64,000 nucleotides of DNA from Lactifluus volemus (taxonomy: Eukaryota > Basidiomycota > Agaricomycetes > Russulales > Russulaceae): contig WTXI01000128.1 of assembly GCA_022376515.1 (NCBI GenBank), positions 41,042 through 105,041 of the forward strand, read 5' to 3'. Each line of letters starts with the position of its first letter. Within the stretch, counting starts at the first letter, position 1. The notes under the pieces are model-generated. The model was not told the DNA's origin. It made no database searches and worked only from the letters and a program-made list of their open reading frames with translations. The position numbers and the translations under genes are program-made. Of this stretch, positions 10,931 to 22,299 are shown piece after piece.

Positions 10931-11226
10931 CTACTTGCCGACTGGGATCTTAACGGCTGGTTTGCAGAAGTTAATAAACTCATCAGTTGAAGATATACAA
11001 GATGTATTACCCTCATATCCCAGAATACCAACTACTTTACCAAGCTCTATATTAGGTCAGTCAAGGTTGCACCAGGCAGGCATGAGTTCTAACAGAACGT
11101 ACCATGGAGTATCCGGTCCTCGGTCTGGCCCACGATCGCAAGCACGTTCGAGAGCTGTGGAGTCGGTGCAGAAAAAGCGAGAGCAGCAAAAGAGAGAGCC
11201 AAAATGGTCTTCATAGTAAACATCAT
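10931..11226 (-). CDS. SSP copy S2, small secreted protein
   Basis: Exon 1 (11103-11226) encodes a typical signal peptide (MMFTMKTILALSFAALAFSA) and the variable core PTPQLSNVLAIVGQTEDRIL. Intron 1 (11047-11102, 56 bp) has a GTACGT donor and ATATAG acceptor. Exon 2 (11011-11046) ends at GTAATA. The usual CTGCAG acceptor of intron 2 is CTGCAA, so the next AG (CCAG, 10957) is assumed, giving a stop at 10931 and about 61 residues. If the original acceptor frame were restored the tail would read STSVIIMHGGLYVTRG, as in other copies. TATAAATA lies at 11307-11314. The exact 3' end is uncertain. Confidence 0.45.
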
Positions 11227-11349
11227 CTGTTCACAGCAAGTAGCGTGAAAGGATAAAACGCTTCAAGGGTGATGACGTTGGTGAGAGAAGGACGGGTTGG
11301 CCCCAGTATTTATACCCAGACGGCTCGAGTTTGTAGTACTACTTGGGGC

Positions 11350-12300
11350 CCCTGGAGAAGAATTATGCCGATATCAGAAGCACTGAGCCACCCGCGCAGA
11401 CTACGGGAGATTTGCAACGTTAATCGATTCAGTTTTGATGGAACAACTGACCAATCAGGCTTAATCAAGTTTCGGGATTTTACCAACTGACATCGGAGTT
11501 GTGATGCCTACAGCGTGCATGTGTTGGAATTTGGCGGAAATTCGGGTCCGTCATGGTGGATCAGCCCATTGCGACTAGCCACCCCACTAGCGTGAAAACT
11601 AAATTACTAGGAACGGTTAGGTGACGCGAGTCACTTTGCGATTTTCCTGAATGGCCCGCTCCACACTGCACTATGCACCCTAGACCCAGGCCGGGTATTA
11701 ATCATACATTAATAGCTCTAGTAAATTTCGAGTTTTTCCTGATTCAGGCAGAACTCAGAAGGCATATTTAGTCAAGGACTAATTGCAGCATTGTACAAGT
11801 CCACAATACTTGTTTTTCAGGCCATAGATTTGGGTACGTAGTTCATTGCGTAATTTAGTCAAAAAAAAGTATAGTGCGCGTTTATGTCACGTTTTTCGGG
11901 TCATGAGTTCGGTAAGTTCGTAGTACGTGTTTATGTCACCCGTGTTTCCTGTACATGTCATGGAACCGTGTACTATCATTGGGTAGGTGTTTGAACAACT
12001 TTTAAAAATATGTCTCGGAAATGTGGGTCCTGATGACTACTGGTCTTCGAATTTCTCGACAGTATATACATGCTTCGTTCCTAGAATTTAATGTAGTAAA
12101 AAAATGAGTATACCAAACTGTAATTGGCAGCGCGATGCCGGTTTGAGAGTATACCGAAAAGCAAGCTTTTGAACAGTTTCGGTCACATCAGTCATGGTTC
12201 CTGGGATGCCGAATTCAATCTCAGCTCTGCAATTATGACCGCGATAGACTATCCACCACGACGGACCCGAATTTCCACCAAATTCCATCACAAAAAACAC
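11350..12300. repeat. T block, copy 1
   Basis: T blocks lie upstream of SSP genes. Their two ends are inverted copies of SSP upstream sequence (for example GATTACTAGGAA and TCATGGTGGATCAGCCCATT motifs), separated by about 600 bases. Here the right arm is cut short near 12300 and no plus-strand SSP gene follows. Between 11810 and 11990 there are imperfect repeats containing TTTATGTCAC with a 55-80 base period. No coding frame is visible. Confidence 0.45.
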
Positions 12301-12716
12301 AATGACGTGTTGGCTGTTGCAGATTCTTCGGGCGCTGTCTCACGCCGAGCAGTGCTTCGAAAATCGAGATGGGCTTTCCAGTTACTGTCTAACAGTGGTG
12401 TGTGGGTGTTGGCACCGCGCTCAGTTGGCATTACGTTGGGGTTCCCGGGTGCTCCAGGAGCGTTCCCCTCATCTTCTATCTGGGACTCAAGTTCAGCACA
12501 CTGGTTGTCTGATGCGTGAAATCATGTATCTTATCAGAATCGATGTACCATGTCAAAACTGTTCTCATAGAAACGTGGTAAGCCGAAGACTGCTCTACCC
12601 CTGGATCCGATACACAACAAAAATAGCTGCAAATCAATGACCCTACGTCACAGAATCTGTACGGAAAAGGGGGAAGGCCAGCTGTCATCGAAGACCCACT
12701 GAGATAGCCCTCACGT

Positions 12717-12849
12717 TGGAGGGTCGGGTGCTGCCTCGAGGATGCAGTGGTTAGAGACGAAGCCGCGTTGTCTGTGCTTATCTCAGCGTCGGGTACGCTT
12801 CCCACGCTGTCATCCCCCCCCCGGGCCGCTGTCCCTAATCCCCATTCCA
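12717..12849 (-). mobile_element. Short mobile module, copy 1 (133 bp)
   Basis: The module is flanked by a 4-bp duplication ACGT (12713-12716 and 12850-12853), with ends TGGA/TCCA. It matches the 146-bp copies at 21978 and 41291 but has lost an internal stretch around the VADIVQL-coding part and carries a C-tract (12816-12824 region). Sense orientation is minus. Confidence 0.6.
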
Positions 12850-12853
12850 ACGT

Positions 12854-13975
12854 GTTGGCACACTCACAGGCGGTGGCCATTCTTATTCACACCAAATTAC
12901 CAAGCAAGTCAGAACTACTTGATTGCTTGTTTCGAAATGCGCCATCCGCAATTATCCAGACCATCCTCGATGTCGCTGACTCCCGAGTCACACTAGCAGA
13001 CAAAACAGGGAAGCGTTCGGAAAATACCCCAATAGTCCAAGTTATGACAATTCTCGAGGACAAGATTCAGGCCATAAGCGTAGATGACTTCAAAAAAAGT
13101 GTGTGTGAGAACAAAGTATGATTCAGTGAACTGCATCCAACAACAAAATACAAGACACTCCGAGGTGCGCTTGAGAGTTAGGATGAAATAACTAGATCTG
13201 ATGTCAAGGTACTTGTTAGAACCCCAAACAGTTGATCGAGGGCATATGTCCCGAAAGAAGAAAAGGGCACCAGTGATCCGGAGGCCGTCGGGGCTGTTGG
13301 TGTGTGTGTAGGGCGGGGCGGAGTGAGTGGCGACAGCGTTATTGGACAGCTTTGGGTTGCGGTGGGAACGGCGAGCGCGTCCGGCACGCGAAGGAGGTGG
13401 GCGCGGGTGCGGTCGCATTGCGCTGCATGGGTGGTGGAAGGTCTAGAGCCTGAGCATGCGCAGATGGCATTGGATGTGCTCCACTCAGAGCGCAAGGGTG
13501 TGTGGGATGTTCGGTTAACGGGCGATCAGGTGCAGATTCGAGTGTTGATTCTATTGTTGGTATTGGTGTAATGTGAGCAGAAGGAGCAGCCCCCAGAAGG
13601 ACATTCCGAGGCCTTTGCCAGAATGGGGACTGGAGGAGGAATGCTCTCCTGCGAATTTGAGACGAGAAGAGCGTAGAGAATGAACCGGAAGTCAAGGCCA
13701 AATTCTTGTAAAGCGAGATGCAGATCAACAGTTGGTCTTGTCACAAAGTAAGGGTACGCACTTTATGACTTTGATTATGCGTAATCATCAGCACGTCTTC
13801 CGCCACCCTTTGTAGACGGACTTCGCTGTGAGCTTGTTGGATACAGCGCTCCGAGTCTCCTCGGTTTACACCTGCTGCCCCTCCCATTTTCCCGCCTTGT
13901 TAAAAGCTTCGTCAGAGAGATTACCTAGCCAGGCATGGCAAGATATAGGTCTCTCCCAAAGATGCGACTGCCTCG
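12854..13975. other. Region without a recognised gene
   Basis: A plus-strand frame ending at 13121 reads SELLDCLFRNAPSAIIQTIL and continues in a plausible helical composition, but it starts inside the mobile module and has no recognisable partner. From 13260 to 13560 the DNA is GC-rich with open frames on both strands, which is expected by chance. I see no RNA gene or terminal repeat. Confidence 0.3.
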
Positions 13976-14727
13976 CTAATTGGACTTCCGCAACGCTGGC
14001 GGCAAATACCCAAAGAAAAACGGGTCGTTCTCCGGGACTCGAGCAACAGAGCATTCCTGCAGTTGGCGTGTCCCATTGCGCAGCTCCTCCCTGACCTGAC
14101 GCTCGTTGGTCAAGAATCTCCGCGTCCCTGTCTCGAGCCCCGATATGACGTCGTGATGATACTGGCGATTTTCGTGCATTAGTTCCGAGGCAAAGGACCT
14201 CTCCTTGACTGCCGGGACATGACTATACAAATAGGCGAGGTGGACGGAGAGGTGGTCTTCAAGGCCGCGGTAGCCCGGCGCATCCAAGAGACTCTCGATT
14301 AGACCATCGGTTGAGTCGGGCAGTGAAGGAATGAAACCTTGGGTACGGGATAGTAGGAACTTATCTGAAGGGAGTTTCCAGTCAGAGGCTGGAAGGAGAA
14401 CAATAGCCGTTGATCTGGGTGGATCGATTCTCCGTAGTAGTGATGTTGGCTTTGGCGTGTCGTCGGTGCCCGGTGGGTTCAAGCGGCAGCGTCGGAAGTC
14501 TGGATGGCGAGGTAAAAAGTGATAGTCAGCAGATTTCTCTTTAGCGTAAGTCCACCCTCGATGGAGAAGTACCTCAGCAGCCGCGTCAATGTCGGAGACG
14601 AGAAGGTACAGGTCGAAGACGACGGTAGAAACGCCATGTAGCCTATGGCACCCTCGAACTAAACCACGCACGGGATTCCTTCCTCTTGCAAGAGTAAGCA
14701 AGGCTCATAACTCGGAAAAGCGGACAT
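13976..14727 (-). pseudogene. Conserved fungal hypothetical protein, disrupted
   Basis: Starting at 14727 (MSAFPSYEPCLLLQEEGIPC), the frame meets TAG at 14659-14661 exactly where Trp is expected, then needs a 1-base shift near 14640 to continue as HGVSTVVFDLYLLVSD. From there it is open to 13976, with segments AIVLLPASDWKLP, YLYSHVPAVKERSFASEL and ENRQYHHDVIS. From memory this layout matches a widespread agaricomycete and ascomycete hypothetical family, possibly with a nucleotidyltransferase-like fold; that assignment is weak. A truncated second copy at 21030-21116 keeps TGG at the stop position, showing that TAG is a later mutation. Confidence 0.6.
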
Positions 14728-15176
14728 AATTTGGGGATCAGAATGTAGAATATTGAGGAGGAGGCTGAGTGGAGGTGACTTGGAAATGGCTGAGGGAGAC
14801 CGTGACTGCCGAAGTTTCAAGCACTTGCTCACGTGACTATGCACTACCTTGACCACGCACGGCGCGCAGCTCTGCGAGATCATGGTTATTGTGAAGGGTC
14901 CTCAAGTCAAAGCTTGCCCTGCTCACGCGCACCCGTGAGCCTGAAACGTTTTCGAAAGACAGAAACGTAGACTGAGTATCGCTTGAAGAGCAAATCTAGC
15001 AGTTAGAACAAGTATTGGTTGCATGGCCACCTTGAGGAACGACGAAGTTAGTGCTCTGCTGAGATGGTCTTGCCTCTCCTTTTCGAGTTTACATTTGTAT
15101 ACCACTGCATGTAGCTAATATAAAGGACAGTCCTTGAGTTTGAAATATGACACTAGAAAGTCCAATTAGACTCGGA
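14728..15176. other. Intergenic, no gene seen
   Basis: This lies between the disrupted hypothetical gene (upstream side) and the 3' end of NLR B. Only short frames occur and none resembles a known protein. Confidence 0.4.
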
Positions 15177-18100
15177 TTAACTGTGACTATATACTGTAGT
15201 CCAATCCAAACCATGCACAAAGTTTGACAGATCTAGCTCGGTATAATGTCTGCCTGCAATCCAAACAGTGTTAGATCTCTGAAGATATGGTCGATGAATC
15301 TGTGGAATCCACAAAAAAAGTTGTCCCTCATCCCCACACATCCAACCATCATGGTTGATTGAAAGCTTGTCTATAAAGTAGATCTTCTCAATATCTCCTG
15401 TGCTACCCTTCACGCGAATTCTGTGGTCTCGCGGGGCCGAGGCGGTGGACTGCCTATCCGTCAAGTAAGGGGTGATTCGGTAGATCCAGTAGATGAGCCA
15501 GATACGCACTCTCATGTTGTAACATCCCACATGCGAATCGTGTGATCATCTGAGGCCGAGATCATGTGCTGCCCATCTGGGGAGAATGCAACACAGTTGA
15601 CCATATTTGCATGTCCAGTGAGCGGGCCTGCTATGACTTCTCCCGTTGCGGCATCCCACACGCGAATTGTGGTATCGTATGAGGTTGATGCGATGCGTTG
15701 CCCATCAGGTGAGAATGCAACAGAAGCAACAGAATTGGTGTGTCCAGTAAACGGACCTGCTACGGTCGCTCCTGTTTTACTATCCCACACGCAAATCGTG
15801 AAATCTTGCGAGCCTGAGGCAATGCGTTGCCCGTCTGGTGAGAATGCAACAGAAAAGACACCACCGGTGTGTCCGGTAATCGGGCCGACTACGACGTCTC
15901 CTGTTGTGGCGTCCCACACGCGAATTGTGAAATCGTCTGAAGCCGATGCGATGCGTTCCCCATCTGGCGAAAACGCAACAGAGCTAAGAGCTTCGGTATG
16001 TCCAGTGAATGGACCCACTACGACGTCTCCTGTTGTGACATCCCACACGCGAACCGTGCAATCGTTTGAGGCCGAAGCAATGTGTTGTCCATCCGGCGAG
16101 AATGCAACAAAGCTGACCTCATCGGGGTGGTCAAACGGGCCCGCCACGACATCTCCTGTTGTGGCATTCCAGATGCGAATCGTGGAATCCAGTGAGGCTG
16201 ATGCAATGACCTGCCCATCTGGTGAAAATGCAATAGCAAGGACCGCTCCGGTGTGTCCAGTGAACGGACCCGCTACGATCTCTCCAGTTATTGCATCGAA
16301 TAAGCAAATCTTGCGATCTGCAGAGGCCGAGGCAATGCGCTGTCCGTCCGGAGAGAATGCAGCAGAAAAAACCGAATTGGTGTGGCCAATAAACGGGCCA
16401 GGAACGAGACCTCCTGTTGCAGCATTCCAGATGCGAATCGTTTTATCTCCCGAGGCTGAGGCGATCCGCTGCCCGTCCGGAGAGAATGCAACAGAAAAGA
16501 TGGAACCGATGTTTTGAGTAAACGGGCCCGCTACGACATCTCCTGTTGAGGCATCCCACACACGAACCGTGAGATCTTGCGAGGCTGATGCGATGCGCTG
16601 GCCGTCTGGCGAGTATGCGACAGAGAAGACAGCGCCATTGTGCCCAGTGAATGGGCCCGCTACAAGCTGTCCCGTTGTGGCATCCCATACACGAATCGTG
16701 CAGTCATATGAGGCCGAGGCGATGTGCTGCCCGTCCGGCGAAAACGCAACAGAGCTGACAGCTTCGGTATGTCCAGTGAACGGACCCGCTACGCCCTCTC
16801 CTGTTGCGGCATCCCACATGCGAATTGTGCAGTCAATTGAGGCCGAGGCAATGCGCTGGCCATCCGGCGAGAATGCAACAGAATAGACCCCATCTGTGTG
16901 TCCTGTAAACGGGCCCGCTACGACCTCTCCCGTTGCAGCATCCCACATGCAAATCGTGCGATCCGAAGCTGAGGCAATGCGCCGACCATCTGGTGAGAAT
17001 GCAACAGAATGAACCGCATCAGTGTGTCCAATAAATGGACCCGCTACAACCTCTCCACTTGTGGCATCCCATATACGAATCGTGCAGTCATGTGAGGCCG
17101 AGGCGATGCGCCGCCCGTCTGGGGAGAATACAACAGAGACAATCCAATCAGTATGTCCAATAAATGAGCCCACTACGAGTTCCCCCGTTATGGCATCCCA
17201 CACGCAAATCGTACGGTCTCGTGAGGCAGAGGCGATCCGCAGCCCGTCTGGAGAGAACGCAACGGAGTCGACTTGTGCGCTATGTGCCTGAATCTCCATT
17301 TCCAACGCCGGCCAATGAGACAACTGCCCGCGTTCCAGAGACAATATTTGAGGGAATAGGGGAGTGTAGTGCTTAGAAATATGAGAAGAGGATGGTGTGA
17401 AGGGCAATGCGGAGATATAGATATGCGGAGCGCTTCTTGCTATTGCCATCCCAAAATATCCCACAAACGCCGATCCATCATTCGCCAATCCGAAAAACGT
17501 CTCCGCCTCCGCTTCAGAAGGCTGATCCAATAGTCACTACATGCCATATTCAATTATAGGATGTACGTACCTTCTGCTGGTCAGACCGCAACCATATCTT
17601 CAGGGATGACAATGCTCGCGAAGCAAACCCCACACTGCTCTTGATGCTAAGCACCTCCAGCCAAAATAGGAACTTTCCCTCGAACAGGGATCGAAGTTTC
17701 ATGAAGAGATCGTGTTCAAAAGTAAGGTGTTTTAAATGGTCGCCCCAGAAAAGGCAGGCATATGATAGAGCTGGTGGGATATGTTTTGTGATTCGAGATT
17801 CCAAGTCGGGGACGTAACTGTTGGCGAAATACGACGACTCGAGCTCACAGATGTTGAACTTGAGATGATCCAGCATTAATCCAACGCAGGAATGTGCTAA
17901 CTGATGGTGGGCTTCCCCAAGGTCGACATAAAATACGTCGCTCTTCTTATTCGTGAGAAAGTCGCGGAATGAGGTATGGAGAGGAACGATTGGACGCGTG
18001 TCATTGGCCGGAGTCACGTTACTCAGAAGCGAACTGAGGTGACGAAGCATCTCGAGAACAGGCTCAGAATCCTCCGGGTCATCGATGGGAGCATACCGTC

Positions 18101-20679
18101 TCAGAGCTACCAATGATCGAAGGGAGAGAGGTTTGACCGCAGCAAAAAGCTGTCCCATCACCGAGCGAAATAGGACTTGTGCTTCATAAGGTTTGAAGTA
18201 ACCTTCCAGAACTTCTTCGTATAACTTGTCCAACGGATCTTGTCTATTGAGATCCTGAGAGTGTCCCAGTAGGCGCTGAACGCACTTCTTCTTGCTAAAC
18301 CCAAAGGTAGCAGGAGGGCTATTTATGAATCCGCATGCGACGGCTGCCCACTGAAACACGCCCTCTGCCGCTTTTGCTAGTTTCATCCCGTGGTCTTTGA
18401 AAACATCAGGAGGGAGCTCGTTCTCAATATACACGCAAATATCTTGCTCCGTCCTGGCAGCCAGTTTCGCGTCGTCCATGTAGAGGGTATCGACAGATGA
18501 CGCTTTGGAAAATGCAGCCTCGACACTATCCTCTGGCCTTGAGGTAACCAGGATACGAAATTTTTGCGGGAGCTCGAACAGATTTTGAGAGAGAAATGCG
18601 TGTAGCCCATTTTTACCGGATGCATCTCCGCTTTCATCCAACGCATCAATAACGATAAGAATGGGGTCACGAACTTCCAGGCTCTTGAGTGGTTCAAGGA
18701 GGAGGGATTCGAAGAGTGTACGATAGTCTCGGGTACCACTAAGAGAGGAATTATCCTTCACGACTCTGCCGAGGGCTAGTTTGAAAGCAGGATTGCGATC
18801 GGAGAGATCGCGGGCAATTGTCGTGAAGAGCTGGTAAGCCTCGTCTTTGGACTGCTCCTTTCGGAGGAAGGCAAAGTAAGAGCCGAGACCCTTGTTCTCG
18901 AATCGGCGAGCGACTTCGTGTGCAATCGATGACTTCCCTGTTCCTGCTTGGCCGAGGAGGACGAGCGCACGTTCGGATTGTGGATTCTCGACCCACTTGA
19001 TGATGTAATCTAGGAAGTCGACGCGTGTGCCAAGAAGGCAGCGTTTCGTATTGCCATGTCGCCAGCCTCCCTTGTAAGGCAATTCTCTGATTATTGCGCC
19101 GAATTCTGTGAGAGCGTTGTCAGATCGACCAACCGACAATGTTATGTCACTTGTTAATAAAATCACGCACCAACTTCTGATGCTTGGTTTGACATCGTTG
19201 CTAGCTGTGAATTCAATCCAGTGAGCCGAGAAACTCCTACTTGGTTGGACAAGTATTACTCATGTTACTCACATCGAGCTGTATTCCGAGCACAGCAATC
19301 TCTGTGGTGACAGCAGCACGCGCGAGGAAATCATCTCGCAGTCGGATGAGGGTCGTGCGATACTGTTCAATTTCTCCGTCGACTTGACCAAATATATTCT
19401 TCCAAGTCCGCGTCCCTGCAACCCATATATTTATGGCCACCAACGAGAGGTCGACAGGACTTACCGACTTGTACATGCTTCGCATACAATTCGATAAATT
19501 TCCCAATTTCAGAGACGCACTGTAGCATCTCCTGTATGATTTTTGCTTCTCTAGACTCCGGCTTGATGTTCCTCAAAGCGTCCGCATCTTTGGCAAACTC
19601 AAATGCATCGCGTATCGCTTCAAATAATGCCTGGACGTTGTCGTCACGCCCAACTTGCTGTATGAAAGTCTAGCAGTTAGGTGAAATCAGTGTGAATGTT
19701 CCGTATACGCCCACTACGCAAGGTGACGCACCTCGGGAACCTTTGAGAGTAGACTCCATGCTAGGGATGCATATGGATGCAACTGAGAAACCCGAGTTAG
19801 CTCAACAAAGGGCGAGTAGAATGATATTGAGCATACTGCTGCGATTGGGCCGACGGTATCCATTACCCGCTTGATAACACCAACAGCACGGCTCCATGTT
19901 TCCATGGTTTTGATAGCTTTCTCAGCGCTACGGAGGGCATCACCTGACAACTCCGTCTGGTTGTCCGCGTCTGGTCGCACAGTGGTAATCGTGATCGTTA
20001 AGACTGTGGCTGGCTCAGCTGCAGGTCCACCAGTGCTGCTCAAAATAATATCGAGTTCTACATATAGGATGCTCAGCCAGATGGATAAGAATTATATGCA
20101 AAAGACGAACCATGTTGGGGTTCACAGACAACATCCTTCCGTCCAATAAGGGTGTCCTTATGCATCGTGCTTTTCGCAAAAAGAGATATTGAAATGGGGG
20201 AGAGTGGTTGTACAGCGCTTCAGGAGAGTCAGCTGTAAGTAGGAGTGAAAATACGAGATTCCCCACAAGGCTTCGATATTCTCATTCCATTCCAGACGTT
20301 GTCCGACGCTCCGCACAGATCGTGTTTGCCATGTCCTCGGTCCGTCCGCCACAGTAACATAGAATTGTCTTTTTCTCCCAAGGGAGGTCTTGATGCGGGG
20401 AAGATTGTGCGCCTTGAGGACTGCCAGGAAAAAAGATATGGTACTTATCAGAACAATATCGCTGGGATACCTACCAGTCACATGGAACTGGTGCAGGGCC
20501 TGTTGTGTTTCACCGACCTGAGCGCTGTTCAAAGTCGGTTATGTGAGAAAATATTGGAATGAAATTGAAGGAAGTGACGCACCTTATTCCGGAGTTTTGA
20601 GGGCTTGTGCTGTAGTAATAGTTAACATCAACATCGGGCGGGGGGACAGTTTGACTCACGTATTCCGAGTCTGGATCAT
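15177..20679 (-). CDS. NLR B: C2-NACHT-WD40 STAND protein, tail cut by a stop codon
   Basis: Predicted ATP-dependent signalling switch of the fungal NLR (HET-E-like) type. Exons mirror NLR C. The possible start at 20679 leads through small C2 exons (LKAHNLPRIKTSLG, SLFAKSTMHKDTLIGRKD) and linker exons to a NACHT exon (17571-19105) with Walker A GQAGTGKSS and Walker B-like LIVIDALDES. The WD40 exon begins at 17521 after a 49-bp intron (17522-17570) and has 14 blades; blade 3 lacks one residue (SASDRT). The last intron (15454-15509, GTGCGT to ATAG) is intact, but the preceding codon is TGA (15512-15514) where NLR C has GGA. The protein therefore ends right after the WD40 blades, and the tail exon (15177-15453) is probably not translated. 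Possibly functional without its tail. Confidence 0.7.
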
Positions 20680-21029
20680 TTGGGTGTCCTTGTGCGAGAG
20701 CGATGGTAGCTACAACGGTAATGTTTGAGGACTGAGATACAGGAACGAAGGAAGAGTTGAGCGGATGAGGCAACGAAGCGTCAAAGGAGGAGGGCGCAGT
20801 GGACGTCGCCTTGTCGCCTTATCGTGATATGATCACGATACGCCTCTTACCCTTTTTGTAGCCTGCTGGGGCAGCCACTTCTAGAACATTGACTAGGTCG
20901 AGCGTCTAGACCCACCTTTATAGTAATTGACCCTGGGCATAACACACACTGTTAATCCAATCCCTCAGCTCCACACCCAACAAATCACAGCGCACTAGAG
21001 CCCGCCCGTCGTCGTCTAGTGGCATGGTG
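20680..21029 (-). promoter_or_regulatory. NLR B upstream region with palindrome
   Basis: Near-identical to the NLR A upstream region, including the TATCGTGAT-ATG-ATCACGATA palindrome at 20820-20840. Similarity to A fades near 21005, which marks the edge of the A/B duplication. Confidence 0.45.
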
Positions 21030-21116
21030 ACCTATGGCATCCTCGAACCAAACCACGCACGGGATTCCTTCCTCTTGCAAGAGTGAGCAAGGCTCGTACC
21101 TCGGAAGAGCGGACAT
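21030..21116 (-). pseudogene. 5' fragment of the 14-kb hypothetical gene
   Basis: Starts MSALPRYEPCSLLQEEGIPC and continues VVWFEDAIG before similarity ends near 21030. It preserves Trp (TGG) where the longer copy has TAG. The fragment is far too short to be functional. Confidence 0.6.
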
Positions 21117-21836
21117 AATTTAGGGGTCAGGGTAACTTGGAAGTGTGAACTTTCTGTGCAAGTTCTTAAGTTTTATGCGCTTATTCACGTGACTGTGTAC
21201 GTGGGCCCCACGCCATCTCTACTACACCTCCTGTCGCTCGTTCATCCTGCCTGCATACGTGTTGAGTAACTGCATTTTTTTTTTGGCTCTACGATGGTGC
21301 CTAGCTAAGGACTTCCGTCCCCTCAGCAGACCTATCAAGCCACGGTGGCTGTTGCCTACGCAATGACTGGCAACTGCTATGCTATTGTCGGAGGGGCCGC
21401 CTGTATTAGTGGTCACGATCCATGCTTCGCCTCTTTAATATTATCTTGGTCCTTGACTCCTCGCCGTGTCCTCGCACTACTAAGTTAGTGGTTCATAACT
21501 AGTACTCACCTATGATACAAAATCCCAAACTCATAACAGTCATTCACTTCAAGGACATCTCACAAACGTTATGTTGTCTGTGGGGTGTTTACGATGAAAT
21601 GATCACAGAATAAATTCCCACTGGCACATAAAGCAAAAAGTTGACAACGTGAAGGGTGGACCCTAGGTCCCTGACATTCCTGATATGCAAAAACCATGAA
21701 CTAATATCCGCCTCTGGTAACATAAAGTCCACCATGCGTGATAATACACTTGTACAATGTGGATTGTGGGTCCTCATGGGCTGGTCTGCAGAGGTCCATA
21801 AACTCATCAGTTAAAGATATATAAGATGTATTACCA
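21117..21836. other. Spacer and 3' side of SSP S3
   Basis: Bases 21117-21410 show no gene. From about 21420 the sequence is the downstream region shared by SSP copies (GATCACAGAATAAATTCCC motif). A minus-strand frame from 21807 to 21589 (PMRTHNP ... VGIYSVIISS) is the old SSP exon 3 extended by a frame change; it lies after the S3 stop codon. Confidence 0.4.
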
Positions 21837-22192
21837 TCAATTCTCAGAAACAATATGAACTAAGTTATCAAACTCTATGTTTGGTCAGTCAAGGTTGCAC
21901 CAGGCAGGCATGGGTTCTGACAGAACGTGCTATTGCCGAGTAGCAGGTGCAAGTCCACATCCAGGTCCGGGCCCCGTTGGAGGGTCGGGCGTTGCCTCGA
22001 GGATGTAGTGGTTGGGGATGAAGTCGCGTTGTCTATGCTTATCTCAGCGTCGGGTAACTGTACAATGTCCGCTACACTTCCCACGCTGTCATCCTGACCC
22101 CGCTGTCCCCAATCCCCATTCCACCGTGGAGTCGGTGCAGCAAGAGCGAGAGCAGCAAAAGAGAGAGCTAAAATGATCTTTATAAACATCAT
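21837..22192 (-). CDS. SSP copy S3, secreted protein with an inserted mobile module
   Basis: Exon 1 (21931-22192) encodes the signal peptide MMFIKIILALSFAALALAAP. The core is enlarged by an in-frame 150-bp insertion (146-bp module plus 4-bp target copy) giving segments such as DDSVGSVADIVQLPDAEIS, Ser/Thr rich and open throughout. It then returns to the family sequence (GPDLDVDLHLLLG). Intron 1 (21875-21930) starts with GC (GCACGT) rather than GT, tolerable as a GC-AG intron. Exon 2 ends with TGA at 21837-21839, just before the old intron 2 donor. Predicted length is about 99 residues. A TATA box lies at 22274-22281. It is either a new secreted variant or decaying. Confidence 0.55.
21978..22123 (-). 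mobile_element. Short mobile module, copy 2 (146 bp), inside SSP S3
   Basis: Flanked by CCGT on both sides (21974-21977 and 22124-22127). Removing the module and one CCGT restores a continuous SSP core like that of its relatives. Ends are TGGAATGGGG and CCGACCCTCCA in the sense direction, an imperfect terminal inverted repeat. Confidence 0.75.
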
Positions 22193-22299
22193 TGCGTTCA
22201 CAGCAAGTAACGTGAAAGGATAAAACGCTTCAAGGGTGATGACGTTGGTGAGAGAAGGACGGGTTGGCCCCAGTATTTATACCCTGACAGCTCGAGTTT

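Noticed and set aside
13302..13571. Plus-strand frame in GC-rich DNA as a gene
   Set aside because: Open frames exist on both strands, composition explains them, and no domain or neighbour supports either.
15564..16517. Long plus-strand open frame (317 codons, repeated SGENATE words) opposite NLR B
   Set aside because: It is the antisense of the WD40 repeats: blade periodicity keeps stops out of one opposite frame. The same shadow occurs opposite NLR C and D.
21978..22123. 146-bp module as an introner-type mobile intron
   Set aside because: Its ends do not provide an AG acceptor, and in S3 it is open coding sequence of whole codons.
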